Positions 18,506 through 26,775 are shown, numbered from the stretch's first letter. The stretch is 59,447 bases of DNA from Streptococcus pseudopneumoniae (GCF_001072375.1 NZ_JVKV01000018.1:1-59447); one strand, 5' to 3'. Notes: a model not told the origin generated them from the sequence alone. Numbers and translations: made by a program.

Positions 18506-18919
18506 TTAATAATAATAGATTTTAATATGGCACTTCTTGGCCACATTGGCAAGATTTTTCAATAACTCCTCGTTTCTTTTGCTTTTTCCAAAATGAAAAG
18601 TAAAAGATTTTCCATCTTTCCTTGTAAAGTACAGATGATACCTGTCCCCATTCATTCTTCTCCCTCGAACGTAATCAATATCAATCTGTCTAATTTCAGC
18701 TAGAGGAACAATCCTTTTTCTAAAAAGAATAATCGTGTGAATGTATAATCTTCCCTTTGCAATATGAAAAGGATCCAACATACTCCCACCACTTTTTAAA
18801 GATGTCTTAACTCTTTGGAAAAAAAGATAGAAATAAAATAGTGCTAAAAAAATAAACAAAAATCTAATGACCTGATTTTTCCAAAGGACTTCAAAAACTG
18901 AAATACGATAACCATACAT
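18506..18919 (-). CDS. small membrane protein with PH-like C-terminal domain
   Basis: 137 aa from the ATG at 18919. The upstream ATG at 18976 is disfavoured because an extended -10 (TGGTATAAT, 18944-18952) and AAAGGG (18931-18936) lie inside that longer reading. A single hydrophobic segment lies at about residues 17-37. The remainder is a cytoplasmic beta-rich domain (GRLYIHTIILFRKRIVPLAEI, then YHLYFTRKDGKSFTFHF), which resembles a bacterial PH-like domain. Function unknown. It precedes the SUKH-like gene by 66 nt in the same direction. Confidence 0.6.
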   Translation of the reverse strand: MYGYRISVFEVLWKNQVIRFLFIFLALFYFYLFFQRVKTSLKSGGSMLDPFHIAKGRLYIHTIILFRKRIVPLAEIRQIDIDYVRGRRMNGDRYHLYFTRKDGKSFTFHFGKSKRNEELLKNLANVAKKCHIKIYYY

Positions 18920-18943
18920 ATTAAAATAATCCCTTTTTTCTTT

Positions 18944-18952
18944 ATTATACCA
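18944..18952 (-). promoter_or_regulatory. extended -10 promoter of the PH-like gene
   Basis: Minus-strand TGGTATAAT, hexamer 18944-18949, followed by AAAGGG. This site decides the start codon of the gene at 18919. Confidence 0.6.
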
Positions 18953-18990
18953 CTTTTGTTGAGCTTCTAGGTTCATGGATAAAGAAAAAA

Positions 18991-19007
18991 ACTGAACAAA
19001 GTTCAGC
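18991..19007 (-). terminator. terminator of queT
   Basis: Minus-strand stem GCTGAAC / GTTCAGT with a 3-nt loop, then a run of T. About 30 nt after the queT stop. Confidence 0.8.
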
Positions 19008-19036
19008 CATTTTCAATAATATTTCATGTGATATCT

Positions 19037-19546
19037 TTATCTAGTCAAATCAAGACGTTTACCGATTTTTCCGATAAGAATAGCACCAACAATGAGTGAA
19101 GCGAATTCTCCGATAGCAGTTGTAAACCAAGTTAAGAAGAAAGGTGCTTCTGCTACGATGTTCAATTCAGCAGCAATGGTGATCATTGAAATCGAAAAAA
19201 GAATTGAAAAGAAGAAATGATCTTTTCGGATCAATCCATTAAAAAGATAGTCTTTTTTATATTTGCTAAACAACCATACGCCTAAACTTAGGAAGACAAG
19301 AGTTGATCCTCCACCAACCGCGACATCGATGATTCCAAAACTGAAGAAATTAGCAATCATACAGCCAAGAGTAACACCGATAATGTACTTAGGATTGTAA
19401 AAGGCAAGAAAATTCATCATTTCAGAGATACGGAACTGATAAGCACCGTAACTGATAGCATTAAGGGGTGGTGTGATTGTCAAAACCACATAAATTGCTG
19501 CGACAATGGCAATGTCTGCCAAATCACGGACAGTAAGTTTTTTCAT
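19037..19546 (-). CDS. queT: queuosine precursor transporter QueT
   Basis: 169 aa, with about five to six membrane helices. COG4708/QueT family, the substrate-binding S component of an ECF-type importer for a queuosine precursor (preQ0/preQ1). The N-terminal LTVRDLADIAIVAAIYVVLT and later AYQFRISEMMNFLAFYNPKYI are typical. The identification is strengthened by the preQ1-II riboswitch overlapping its ribosome binding site. Monocistronic, with terminator. The ECF energy module is expected elsewhere in the genome. Confidence 0.93.
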   Translation of the reverse strand: MKKLTVRDLADIAIVAAIYVVLTITPPLNAISYGAYQFRISEMMNFLAFYNPKYIIGVTLGCMIANFFSFGIIDVAVGGGSTLVFLSLGVWLFSKYKKDYLFNGLIRKDHFFFSILFSISMITIAAELNIVAEAPFFLTWFTTAIGEFASLIVGAILIGKIGKRLDLTR

Positions 19547-19552
19547 CTATTA

Positions 19553-19611
19553 TTCTCCTTTAGCGATTAACCCGCGTATAATATGCTTGGTGAAAGAAGC
19601 TAAGCACCAAG
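19553..19611 (-). ncRNA. preQ1-II (COG4708) riboswitch
   Basis: The leader contains the preQ1-II aptamer: CTTGGTGC...CACCAAG hairpin, the A/U-rich segment CATATTATACGC, a small GCG/CGC hairpin, and AAAGGAGAA, which contains the Shine-Dalgarno sequence and forms the pseudoknot. By family knowledge, preQ1 binding hides the ribosome binding site and lowers translation of queT. Compared with the S. pneumoniae version I remember, the embedded small hairpin (P4) has changed bases but keeps its GCG/CGC closing pairs. Confidence 0.92.
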
Positions 19612-19633
19612 GGTTGAACAAGTCAACCTTTCA

Positions 19634-19642
19634 AGTATAGCA
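19634..19642 (-). promoter_or_regulatory. extended -10 promoter of queT
   Basis: Minus-strand TGCTATACT, hexamer 19634-19639, 20-25 nt before the riboswitch. Divergent from the gtrA-like promoter, whose -10 is 21 bp away. Confidence 0.65.
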
Positions 19643-19657
19643 CATTTATGTCCTTTA

Positions 19658-19666
19658 TGCTATACT
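19658..19666 (+). promoter_or_regulatory. extended -10 promoter of the gtrA-like gene, leaderless architecture
   Basis: TGCTATACT with exactly 6 nt (ATTTTT) between the hexamer and the ATG at 19673. No ribosome binding site is possible in the transcript. Confidence 0.65.
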
Positions 19667-19672
19667 ATTTTT

Positions 19673-20107
19673 ATGAAAACATGTATAAAAAATTTTTTCG
19701 ACAATGAAATCCTCTCCTACTTATTTTTCGGGGTTGCAACCACTCTTGTTTCTATCATTGTTCGTATCACCAATTTTTACTTTTTCCAACAAGAATTATG
19801 GGCGACTGCTCTGGGAAATATAGCTGGAATTCTCTTTGCTTTTTTCACCAATGATACCATTGTTTTTAAACAGAAACGAAAAAATTGGTTCAAGCGTCTG
19901 ATAAAATTTACGACTGCAAGATTCATTACCTTCCTCTTAGACCTGCTTCTGACCTTTATTTTTGTGACAAGTTTCCCCCATATTATCGGTCAATTTGTAG
20001 GTGATAATCTCAATACTATCAATACAATTGAGACTATTTTTGCACAAGTTACTATCATAGTCCTCAACTATATTTTCAGTAAAGTTTTTGTTTTTAAAAA
20101 ACACTAA
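19673..20107 (+). CDS. GtrA-like membrane protein
   Basis: 144 aa with four predicted membrane helices. GtrA/DPMS-like family signatures are visible: an N-terminal SYLFFGVATTLVS and a C-terminal VLNYIFSKVFVFKK. Members are thought to move lipid-linked sugars or to accompany glycosyltransferases; no glycosyltransferase is adjacent here. The start has no Shine-Dalgarno sequence, and the extended -10 ends 6 nt upstream, predicting a leaderless message. About 70 nt separates it from mscL. Confidence 0.88.
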   Translation: MKTCIKNFFDNEILSYLFFGVATTLVSIIVRITNFYFFQQELWATALGNIAGILFAFFTNDTIVFKQKRKNWFKRLIKFTTARFITFLLDLLLTFIFVTSFPHIIGQFVGDNLNTINTIETIFAQVTIIVLNYIFSKVFVFKKH

Positions 20108-20178
20108 GCATATTTCTTGCATTCAACAGATGATTAAGTTATAATTTAGATTGTAAAAATTTCGAAAGGAAAAAGAAA

Positions 20179-20559
20179 ATGTTAAAAGATCTTAAAGAAT
20201 TTTTGCTCCGCGGTAACGTTGTAGACCTTGCTGTCGGTGTGATCATCGCTTCTGCTTTTGGTGCTATCGTTACTTCATTTGTTAATGATATCATCACTCC
20301 ACTCCTATTGAACCCAGCCTTGGAAGCTGCGAAAGTACAAAACATCGCTGAGCTTGCATGGAATGGTGTTACATATGGTAAATTCTTGAGTGCTGTTATC
20401 AACTTCCTTGTAGTTGGTACTGTTCTATTCTTTGTGATTAAAGCAATGGAAAAAGCTCAAAGCCTTACTAAAAAAGAAGAGGTTGTTGAAGAAGCACCTG
20501 CTGGTCCAACTGAGTTGGAAGTTCTTCAAGAAATCAAAGCTCTTCTTGAGAAAAACTAA
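20179..20559 (+). CDS. mscL: large-conductance mechanosensitive channel
   Basis: 126 aa. A homopentameric osmotic safety valve in the cytoplasmic membrane. The N-terminal helix DLKEFLLRGNVVDLAVGVII and first pore helix are typical, followed by a periplasmic loop, TM2 (about 75-95) and a cytoplasmic bundle LEVLQEIKALLEKN. GAAAGGA precedes the ATG. A terminator follows. Confidence 0.95.
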   Translation: MLKDLKEFLLRGNVVDLAVGVIIASAFGAIVTSFVNDIITPLLLNPALEAAKVQNIAELAWNGVTYGKFLSAVINFLVVGTVLFFVIKAMEKAQSLTKKEEVVEEAPAGPTELEVLQEIKALLEKN

Positions 20560-20570
20560 TCATATAGAGG

Positions 20571-20597
20571 ATTCGGTTCAATACTGAATCCTTTTTT
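20571..20597 (+). terminator. terminator of mscL
   Basis: Stem AGGATTCGGT / ACTGAATCCT (one mismatch, 5-nt loop), then TTTTTT. Confidence 0.8.
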
Positions 20598-20626
20598 ATT
20601 CTCCTTTTGCTGAGTTTAGAAAAAAC

Positions 20627-20655
20627 TTGAGTTCAGCTCTCTTTTTTGATATAAT
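20627..20655 (+). promoter_or_regulatory. promoter of tRNA-Arg
   Basis: TTGAGT (20627-20632), 17-bp spacer, TATAAT (20650-20655), 11 nt before the mature tRNA. Confidence 0.8.
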
Positions 20656-20666
20656 AATTAAAGTTT

Positions 20667-20738
20667 CCACCCTTAGTGTAATGGATATCACGTAAGATTC
20701 CGGTTCTTGAGATGGGGGTTCGATTCCCTCAGGGTGGA
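20667..20738 (+). tRNA. tRNA-Arg (anticodon CCG)
   Basis: 72-nt cloverleaf. Acceptor CCACCCT / AGGGTGG with discriminator A; anticodon stem TAAGA / TCTTG around a 7-nt loop TTCCGGT, giving CCG, which reads CGG. T-arm GGGGGTTCGATTCCC. CCA is not encoded. Single gene with its own promoter and terminator. Confidence 0.93.
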
Positions 20739-20753
20739 TAGATTTAAACGAAA

Positions 20754-20771
20754 AACAGCGAAGTCGCTGTT
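20754..20771. terminator. bidirectional terminator between tRNA-Arg and the MFS gene
   Basis: Stem AACAGCGA / TCGCTGTT, followed by T-runs on the plus strand and flanked by A on the left. It serves the tRNA and probably the converging MFS gene. Confidence 0.85.
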
Positions 20772-20781
20772 TTTTTCTGTA

Positions 20782-21948
20782 TTAATCTTGTCTTTGAATA
20801 TAGATCATTGATACCAACGAAAGTAAAATAACTCCAAGTCCGATGATTAAAAAGGAAACTAATTGCACACTTGGTAGAAAGGTCATCAAACCTTTCGCAA
20901 TTGGCATAAAGAGAATTGCCAGTGTAAAAATGGTACTCAATACCCTTCCCAGATAGTCTCCATCAACCTTGGTTTGTACCTGAGTAAAGAAGTGAATATT
21001 AAAAATTGTCATAAATAATTCACAAACTAGGTTTCCTGAAAAAGTAAGAAGATTAGGCAATGGTAAGCCCATCATGAAAACTCCTACTCCTGTTAAAATC
21101 AATAAGAATAAAAGTGTATTCATACTAGATTTAAATTTATTTGCTATCAGTGCTCCGATGATTGAGCCAATCGCACCCATGGTTAAGATAGTCGCATAGG
21201 CTCCCTCTACACCATAGAGTTTATTTGAAAAAGGAAGCAAAAACTCAAAAGCTGCAAAAAAGAAATTCACACTTGAAGCCACTAACAAGAGAAAGAAAAT
21301 TTCCTTTTGATGCCTGATATAGTGCAAGCCATCTTTGATATCCGCAAAAATATCTTTTCCAGTAAAAGGTTTCTGCTCTTGAACCTTTGGTTCTTCTTTT
21401 GGAAGTAAAGCAACCAGAACAAAAGCGATGAAAAAGGTCAAAGCATCTAATAAGAGCGTCAGATGGAGACTAGCAAATTGTAAAACAAGGAAAGAAAGCA
21501 CTGGAGAACTGACTCCTACAACCTGTAAAACTAACTCCAAGCGAGAGTTATATATCACTATCTCGTCCTTTGCTACAACTTCAGTTATAATAGCTTTATT
21601 GGCAGTTCGAGAAAATGCAAAGGCAATCGCTTGAACAATATTAGCAAAGATCAAAGCTCCAATCATCCAGTTATCATTTCTGATAAAGGAAATGGTCAGA
21701 CAGAGAATCCCACAAACCAAGTCTGTTGTCATCAAAATCTTGCGACGCGAAAAACGGTCTGAAATCACGCCTCCAAAGGGATTAACTAGTATGGATGTAA
21801 CGAGTTCAGAGATCTGATAAATCCCTAGAACGGTTTGCCCAATCGTTCCCATCGATGCCAACCAAACACTATTTCCATAATCATAGAGCATATTTCCTAG
21901 TTTGTTAATAGCTCCACGACTAATCAACTGTACTGCATATCGATTCAT
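20782..21948 (-). CDS. MFS transporter (MFS_3-type exporter)
   Basis: 388 aa from the ATG at 21948. The ATG at 21963 overlaps the GAGAGGAG ribosome binding site and is rejected. Twelve predicted membrane helices. The loop 2-3 motif GGVISDRFSRRKILM is the major-facilitator signature, and a central cytoplasmic loop (about 190-215) separates the halves. Closest in type to small-molecule or macrolide exporters (MefA-like), but substrate is not readable. It follows the Rgg gene by 75 nt with a possible own -10 (TGATACAAT, 21976-21984). Confidence 0.85.
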   Translation of the reverse strand: MNRYAVQLISRGAINKLGNMLYDYGNSVWLASMGTIGQTVLGIYQISELVTSILVNPFGGVISDRFSRRKILMTTDLVCGILCLTISFIRNDNWMIGALIFANIVQAIAFAFSRTANKAIITEVVAKDEIVIYNSRLELVLQVVGVSSPVLSFLVLQFASLHLTLLLDALTFFIAFVLVALLPKEEPKVQEQKPFTGKDIFADIKDGLHYIRHQKEIFFLLLVASSVNFFFAAFEFLLPFSNKLYGVEGAYATILTMGAIGSIIGALIANKFKSSMNTLLFLLILTGVGVFMMGLPLPNLLTFSGNLVCELFMTIFNIHFFTQVQTKVDGDYLGRVLSTIFTLAILFMPIAKGLMTFLPSVQLVSFLIIGLGVILLSLVSMIYIQRQD

Positions 21949-22023
21949 AAAAACTCCTCTCAAATTTTGAAACTATTGTATCAAAACTTGAAGGAGTTTC
22001 TCATTTTTCCCTTATTTGGGAAA

Positions 22024-22887
22024 TTAATCTTTTACAAATTTATCGTAATGTTCCTGATAGTAAGCTACCTGCTCCGGAAGACCTAGCACATCAAAAATAT
22101 GCATGGCTTCCTGCATTTGTTTACAACCTTCTTCTTTTTGCCCCTTCTGATAAAGAGCAAATCCTTTAAGAAAGTGGAATACATTACGCTCATAGAGTTT
22201 GATGCTCTTGCCTATAATCTTCCCTATATAAGCTTCAAAGTAGCTGGCATTTTCAAAAGCAAGATGTTCTAAACAATGCTGGTAACAATTAAGAGCTAAA
22301 ATCAAGACCAATTTTCGATGGCGACCAATTTCTTTATAGAAATTTTCCCTCTCCATCACTTCTCTACCAAGGCGAGTAACATAGTCCACATCATAAAAGC
22401 TGTAGAGATTGCCAAACAGAATCAACTCATACATGGTCCATTCGTCTGTTTGAAAAAGATAATCCGCCACCTTATCCAGATCAGCTTGCTTCATAGTGAA
22501 GCTAGCATCTCTTTGACAAATCAGACCTTGTAACAAAATCCAGTTCAGCTCAAAATAGAGGGGATTTGTTGAACTCTTAGCTTTTTCAAGTTGTTCTTCT
22601 TGAAGTTTTTGAAAACCTGCAATATCATTTGAGTAGTAAAGCGGAATAATCTGAGCCATCAAGCTCACATGCTCATGATGTTGAAAATTTCTAGTCTTAT
22701 CCATAAAATTCTCAATCGTCACGTGAATATTATCTAATATTTCAAAGAAACGAGATGCAGCCAGATCCGACTCCCCCAATTCAAAGCGGGATAATTGGGA
22801 GGTCGAACAGGCCTCTCCTGCAGCTTCTTTTAGAGAGTAATTTTTACTGATTCGAAATTCACGAAAGACTTTTCCAAGATTTTCCAT
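22024..22887 (-). CDS. Rgg/GadR/MutR family transcriptional regulator
   Basis: 287 aa, the standard Rgg length, from the ATG at 22887. A longer open frame upstream lies inside the ABC-F gene and is rejected. The N-terminal HTH (about 1-60: GKVFREFRISKNYSLKEAAGE, then STSQLSRFELGES) is followed by a helical TPR-like peptide-binding domain. Many streptococcal Rggs answer to short hydrophobic peptides, but no SHP-like ORF was seen beside this one. It starts 1 nt after the ABC-F stop, so it is co-transcribed and probably coupled with ABC-F. The MFS exporter downstream is a plausible target. Confidence 0.87.
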   Translation of the reverse strand: MENLGKVFREFRISKNYSLKEAAGEACSTSQLSRFELGESDLAASRFFEILDNIHVTIENFMDKTRNFQHHEHVSLMAQIIPLYYSNDIAGFQKLQEEQLEKAKSSTNPLYFELNWILLQGLICQRDASFTMKQADLDKVADYLFQTDEWTMYELILFGNLYSFYDVDYVTRLGREVMERENFYKEIGRHRKLVLILALNCYQHCLEHLAFENASYFEAYIGKIIGKSIKLYERNVFHFLKGFALYQKGQKEEGCKQMQEAMHIFDVLGLPEQVAYYQEHYDKFVKD

Positions 22888-22888
22888 C

Positions 22889-24790
22889 TTACACCTGCTC
22901 CGACAATTCTTCCCACTCCAGCATAGCTTCTTCTTGACGATGGCTAATTTTATCCAGTTCTGCTTGTAATTGCATGAGTTCATCTGCATCATTGGTGGTA
23001 TGCATTTGTTCAGAGATAGCTTGGGCTTGAGTTTCCAGTTCTTCGATTTCTGTCTCAAGACTTTCAATTTGTCTCATTAACTTACGAAGTTCTTTTTGAC
23101 TCTCTTTTTGCGCTTGGTAGTCATTAACTGGAGAAACTTCTTTTTCTTGGTTAACAGCTGCCGCTTCTTCCGCTTGACTAGCTACTAGCTCTGCTTTTTT
23201 ATCAACATAATAGTCATAATCACCTAGATAAAGAGTTGAGCCATTTTCAGATAATTCCAGCACATGAGTGGCTACACGGTTGATAAAGTAACGGTCGTGG
23301 CTGACAAAGAGAAGAGTTCCATCAAAGTCAATCAGTGCATTTTCCAGAACTTCCTTGCTATCAATGTCCAAGTGGTTAGTCGGCTCATCGAGAATCAAGA
23401 AATTGTTGTTTTCCATGGAAAGTTTAGCCAGAAGCAATCGAGCTTTCTCTCCACCTGAAAGCATGCCAACTGATTTCTTAACATCATCACCAGAGAAAAG
23501 AAAGGCACCTAGGCGATTACGGATTTCCAGTTCAGGAGTCAACTTGAAATCATTCCAGAGTTCGTCTAAGACTGTATTACTCGGTGTCAGTTTGCTCTGA
23601 GTCTGGTCATAGTAACCAAGGTCAACATTGGCACCAAAGCGCTTCTCACCCTTGATAAAGGGAATTTGGTCCACAATAGACTTGATAAAGGTTGACTTAC
23701 CAATACCGTTAGGACCAACAATGGCAATAGCGTTCATCTTACGAAGATCAAGGTTGATAGGTTCAGATAAGATTTCACCATCATAGCCAATAGCAGCATT
23801 CTCCACCGTCAAAACAACATTACCAGATACTCTATCAGAGTGAAAAGTCATATTAGCTGATTTTTTACCAGCTTCAGGCTTGTCCAATCGTTCCATTTTC
23901 TCCAGTTGTTTGCGCCGAGATTGAGCACGTTTGGTTGTCGATGCGCGAACAAGATTTCGGTTAACAAAGTCTTCTAATGCAGCAATTTCCTTCTGTTGCT
24001 TTTCGTAGTTTTTAGCTTCAGTTGCTAGCTTCTGCTCCTTCTGCTCCACAAAACTTGAGTAGTTTCCTACATATCTATCTAAAGAATGTTTGGTTAAGTC
24101 GAGTGTTATGGTTGCAACCTTATCGAGGAAATAACGGTCGTGGCTGACGATAATTAAAGCACCGCTATAATTAACTAGATAGTTTTCTAACCAGGCAATG
24201 GTTTCAATATCCAAGTGGTTAGTCGGCTCGTCCAAGACTAAAAGATTAGGCTTTTCAAGGAGCATTTTGGCAAGGGCTAAACGGGTATTTTGCCCTCCAG
24301 AAAGCTCAGCGATGCGCATCTGCCACATGGACTCGTCAAACTTGAAACCATTTAAGATAGAGCGAATATCAGCTTCATAGGTAAAGCCTCCAGCCTGACG
24401 GAAATTTTCTGATAGGCGATCATAGTCAGACATGAGCTTATCTAGTTCTGCGCCAGTCTTTTCCCCCATCTCCAACTCCATCTGACGAAGTTGTCTTTCG
24501 GTACGACGCAAGTCATCAAATACATGAAGCATTTCATCATAGATGGTGTTCTCAGACTCAAAACGACTATCCTGAGCTAGATAAGAGAGGGAAATATCTT
24601 TTTTCTTATTGATTTCACCAGTGGTTGGCTCCTCTTCTCCAACCAATATCTTGAGTAATGTAGACTTTCCTGCACCATTTTTCCCAACGAGGGCAATGCG
24701 GTCTCTTTCATCCACTTGTAGGTTTATATTATCAAAAAGAACCTCTCCTGCAAAAGAACGTTCAATTTTATTAGCTTGTAAAATAATCAT
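22889..24790 (-). CDS. ABC-F family ATPase (YdiF-like)
   Basis: 633 aa. Two ABC domains without membrane segments: Walker A GKNGAGKST (about 37-45) and GPNGIGKST in the second half, signatures LSGGQ and LSGGE, and two LDEPTNHLD Walker B motifs. The inter-domain linker (about 250-310) is basic and helical, and a C-terminal coiled coil (about 560-630) is Glu/Gln-rich. The family acts on ribosomes; this one looks like a housekeeping YdiF-type rather than a known resistance protein, by memory. No Shine-Dalgarno sequence: the -10 ends 6 nt before the ATG. Confidence 0.9.
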   Translation of the reverse strand: MIILQANKIERSFAGEVLFDNINLQVDERDRIALVGKNGAGKSTLLKILVGEEEPTTGEINKKKDISLSYLAQDSRFESENTIYDEMLHVFDDLRRTERQLRQMELEMGEKTGAELDKLMSDYDRLSENFRQAGGFTYEADIRSILNGFKFDESMWQMRIAELSGGQNTRLALAKMLLEKPNLLVLDEPTNHLDIETIAWLENYLVNYSGALIIVSHDRYFLDKVATITLDLTKHSLDRYVGNYSSFVEQKEQKLATEAKNYEKQQKEIAALEDFVNRNLVRASTTKRAQSRRKQLEKMERLDKPEAGKKSANMTFHSDRVSGNVVLTVENAAIGYDGEILSEPINLDLRKMNAIAIVGPNGIGKSTFIKSIVDQIPFIKGEKRFGANVDLGYYDQTQSKLTPSNTVLDELWNDFKLTPELEIRNRLGAFLFSGDDVKKSVGMLSGGEKARLLLAKLSMENNNFLILDEPTNHLDIDSKEVLENALIDFDGTLLFVSHDRYFINRVATHVLELSENGSTLYLGDYDYYVDKKAELVASQAEEAAAVNQEKEVSPVNDYQAQKESQKELRKLMRQIESLETEIEELETQAQAISEQMHTTNDADELMQLQAELDKISHRQEEAMLEWEELSEQV

Positions 24791-24796
24791 ACAGTT

Positions 24797-24805
24797 AGTA
24801 TAGCA
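24797..24805 (-). promoter_or_regulatory. extended -10 promoter of the ABC-F gene, leaderless architecture
   Basis: Minus-strand TGCTATACT with 6 nt (AACTGT) before the ATG at 24790. The same layout as the gtrA-like and mutY promoters. Confidence 0.65.
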
Positions 24806-24951
24806 TGTTTCGGTGAGCCGTTCAAGACTTGTGGTTTAGCTATATTTCATAACTTGCTAATTTCCCAAACTAAGCTCCACCGCTAATTCAAGTGGAAGTT
24901 ACTCTAAGAAGTTTCCCATTTCATAACTTTTTCAGAAACTTATGCTAACGT

Positions 24952-24980
24952 TTTACTAAAACTTCAAATCGTGGTATAAT
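24952..24980 (+). promoter_or_regulatory. promoter of pgm
   Basis: TTTACT (24952-24957), 17-bp spacer, TATAAT (24975-24980) preceded by TGG, so both a -35 and an extended -10 are present. Leader about 30 nt. Confidence 0.75.
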
Positions 24981-25016
24981 GTATGCGATTAGATTATATA
25001 TTAAAGGAGATTTCCT

Positions 25017-26735
25017 ATGGCTTACCAAGAAAACTACCAAAAATGGGTTGATTTCGCAGAACTTCCAAACTATCTTCGTCAAGATTTGGAAAACATGGAC
25101 GAAAAAACTAAGGAAGACGCATTCTATACCAATCTTGAGTTTGGTACTGCTGGTATGCGTGGATTGATTGGTGCTGGTACTAACCGCATTAACATCTACG
25201 TTGTTCGTCAAGCAACTGAAGGTTTGGCTCGTTTGATTGAATCAAAAGGTGGAAATGAAAAGGAACGTGGTGTTGCCATCGCTTACGATAGCCGTCACTT
25301 CTCTCCAGAATTTGCCTTTGAATCTGCAGCAGTTCTTGCTAAACACGGTATTAAATCTTATGTTTTTGAAAGTCTCCGTCCAACTCCTGAACTTTCATTT
25401 GCCGTTCGTCACCTCAACTGCTTTGCAGGTATCATGATTACTGCTAGCCACAACCCTGCTCCATTCAATGGTTATAAGGTTTATGGTGAAGATGGTGGCC
25501 AAATGCCTCCACACGATGCAGACGCTTTAACAACTTACATCCGTGCGATTGAAAATCCTTTTGCAGTTGAAGTTGCTGATGTGGAAGCTGAAAAAGCATC
25601 TGGCTTGATTGAAGTTATCGGCGAAGCTGTCGATGTGGAATACCTCAAAGAAGTTAAGGACGTTAACATCAACCCAGCCTTGATTGAAGAATTTGGTAAA
25701 GATATGAAGATTGTCTACACACCTCTTCATGGTACTGGTGAAATGTTGGCTCGTCGTGCTCTTGCCCAAGCAGGATTTGATTCTGTTCAAGTCGTTGAAG
25801 CTCAAGCAACTCCAGACCCAGACTTCTCTACTGTTAAATCTCCAAACCCAGAAAGCCAAGCAGCCTTTGCACTTGCAGAAGAACTTGGTCGCCAAGTGGG
25901 CGCTGATGTTCTTGTTGCAACTGACCCTGATGCTGACCGTGTCGGTGTTGAAGTTCTTCAAAAAGATGGTAGCTACCTTAACCTTTCAGGTAACCAAATC
26001 GGTGCTATCATGGCAAAATACATCTTGGAAGCCCACAAAAATGCTGGAACACTTCCAGAAAACGCAGCCCTCTGCAAATCTATCGTATCAACTGACTTGG
26101 TAACCAAGATTGCTGAAAGCTACGGCGCAACCATGTTCAACGTTTTGACAGGTTTCAAATTCATCGCTGAAAAAATCCAAGAATTCGAAGAAAAACACAA
26201 TCACACTTACATGATGGGATTTGAAGAAAGCTTCGGTTACTTGATTAAACCATTCGTACGTGATAAAGACGCTATCCAAGCCGTTCTTGTCGTTGCTGAA
26301 CTTGCTGCCTACTACCGCTCTCGTGGTTTGACTTTAGCTGACGGTATCGAAGAAATCTACAAAGAGTACGGCTACTATGCTGAAAAGACAATCTCTGTTA
26401 CTCTTTCTGGTGTTGACGGTGCCGAGCAAATCAAAGCAATTATGGCTAAATTCCGTAACAATGCTCCAAAAGAATGGAATGCAACAGAAGTTTCAATCAC
26501 TGAGGACTTCAAAGCACAAACTTCTACTGCCACTGATGGCACTGTAACAGCCTTGACTACTCCTCCAAGTGATGTATTGAAATACACACTTGCTGATGGA
26601 TCATGGATCGCAGTTCGTCCTTCAGGTACAGAACCAAAAATCAAGTTCTACATTGCAGTTGTAGGTGAAAGCAACGAAGATTCACAAGCTAAGATTGCTA
26701 ACATCGAAGCTGAAATCAATGCCTTTGTAAAATAA
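25017..26735 (+). CDS. pgm: phosphoglucomutase
   Basis: 572 aa. Interconverts glucose 1-phosphate and glucose 6-phosphate, feeding UDP-glucose for glycolipid, capsule and teichoic acid synthesis. The phosphoserine loop TASHNPAPFNGYK, metal loop DPDADRVG, sugar-specificity loop GFEESFGYL and phosphate loop RPSGTEPKIKFY are all present, in order. AAAGGAGA precedes the ATG. Codon use suggests high expression (many strong codons compared with neighbours). Monocistronic, with a strong terminator. Confidence 0.95.
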   Translation: MAYQENYQKWVDFAELPNYLRQDLENMDEKTKEDAFYTNLEFGTAGMRGLIGAGTNRINIYVVRQATEGLARLIESKGGNEKERGVAIAYDSRHFSPEFAFESAAVLAKHGIKSYVFESLRPTPELSFAVRHLNCFAGIMITASHNPAPFNGYKVYGEDGGQMPPHDADALTTYIRAIENPFAVEVADVEAEKASGLIEVIGEAVDVEYLKEVKDVNINPALIEEFGKDMKIVYTPLHGTGEMLARRALAQAGFDSVQVVEAQATPDPDFSTVKSPNPESQAAFALAEELGRQVGADVLVATDPDADRVGVEVLQKDGSYLNLSGNQIGAIMAKYILEAHKNAGTLPENAALCKSIVSTDLVTKIAESYGATMFNVLTGFKFIAEKIQEFEEKHNHTYMMGFEESFGYLIKPFVRDKDAIQAVLVVAELAAYYRSRGLTLADGIEEIYKEYGYYAEKTISVTLSGVDGAEQIKAIMAKFRNNAPKEWNATEVSITEDFKAQTSTATDGTVTALTTPPSDVLKYTLADGSWIAVRPSGTEPKIKFYIAVVGESNEDSQAKIANIEAEINAFVK

Positions 26736-26747
26736 GCAACTATATAA

Positions 26748-26775
26748 TAAAGGTCGGGAAAAATCCTGACCTTTA
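26748..26775 (+). terminator. terminator of pgm
   Basis: Stem ATAAAGGTCGGGA / TCCTGACCTTTAT (one mismatch) with a 4-nt loop, then TTTTT. Confidence 0.85.

Noticed and set aside
18920..18976. 19-residue N-terminal extension of the PH-like protein
   Set aside because: It contains an extended -10 promoter and the ribosome binding site of the shorter form.
22888..23067. 60-codon N-terminal extension of the Rgg gene
   Set aside because: It overlaps the ABC-F coding sequence in another frame; the HTH begins exactly at the inner ATG.
25527..26644. Several open frames antisense to or out of frame with pgm
   Set aside because: They follow from the biased codon use of pgm; no start signals, and the products are low complexity.
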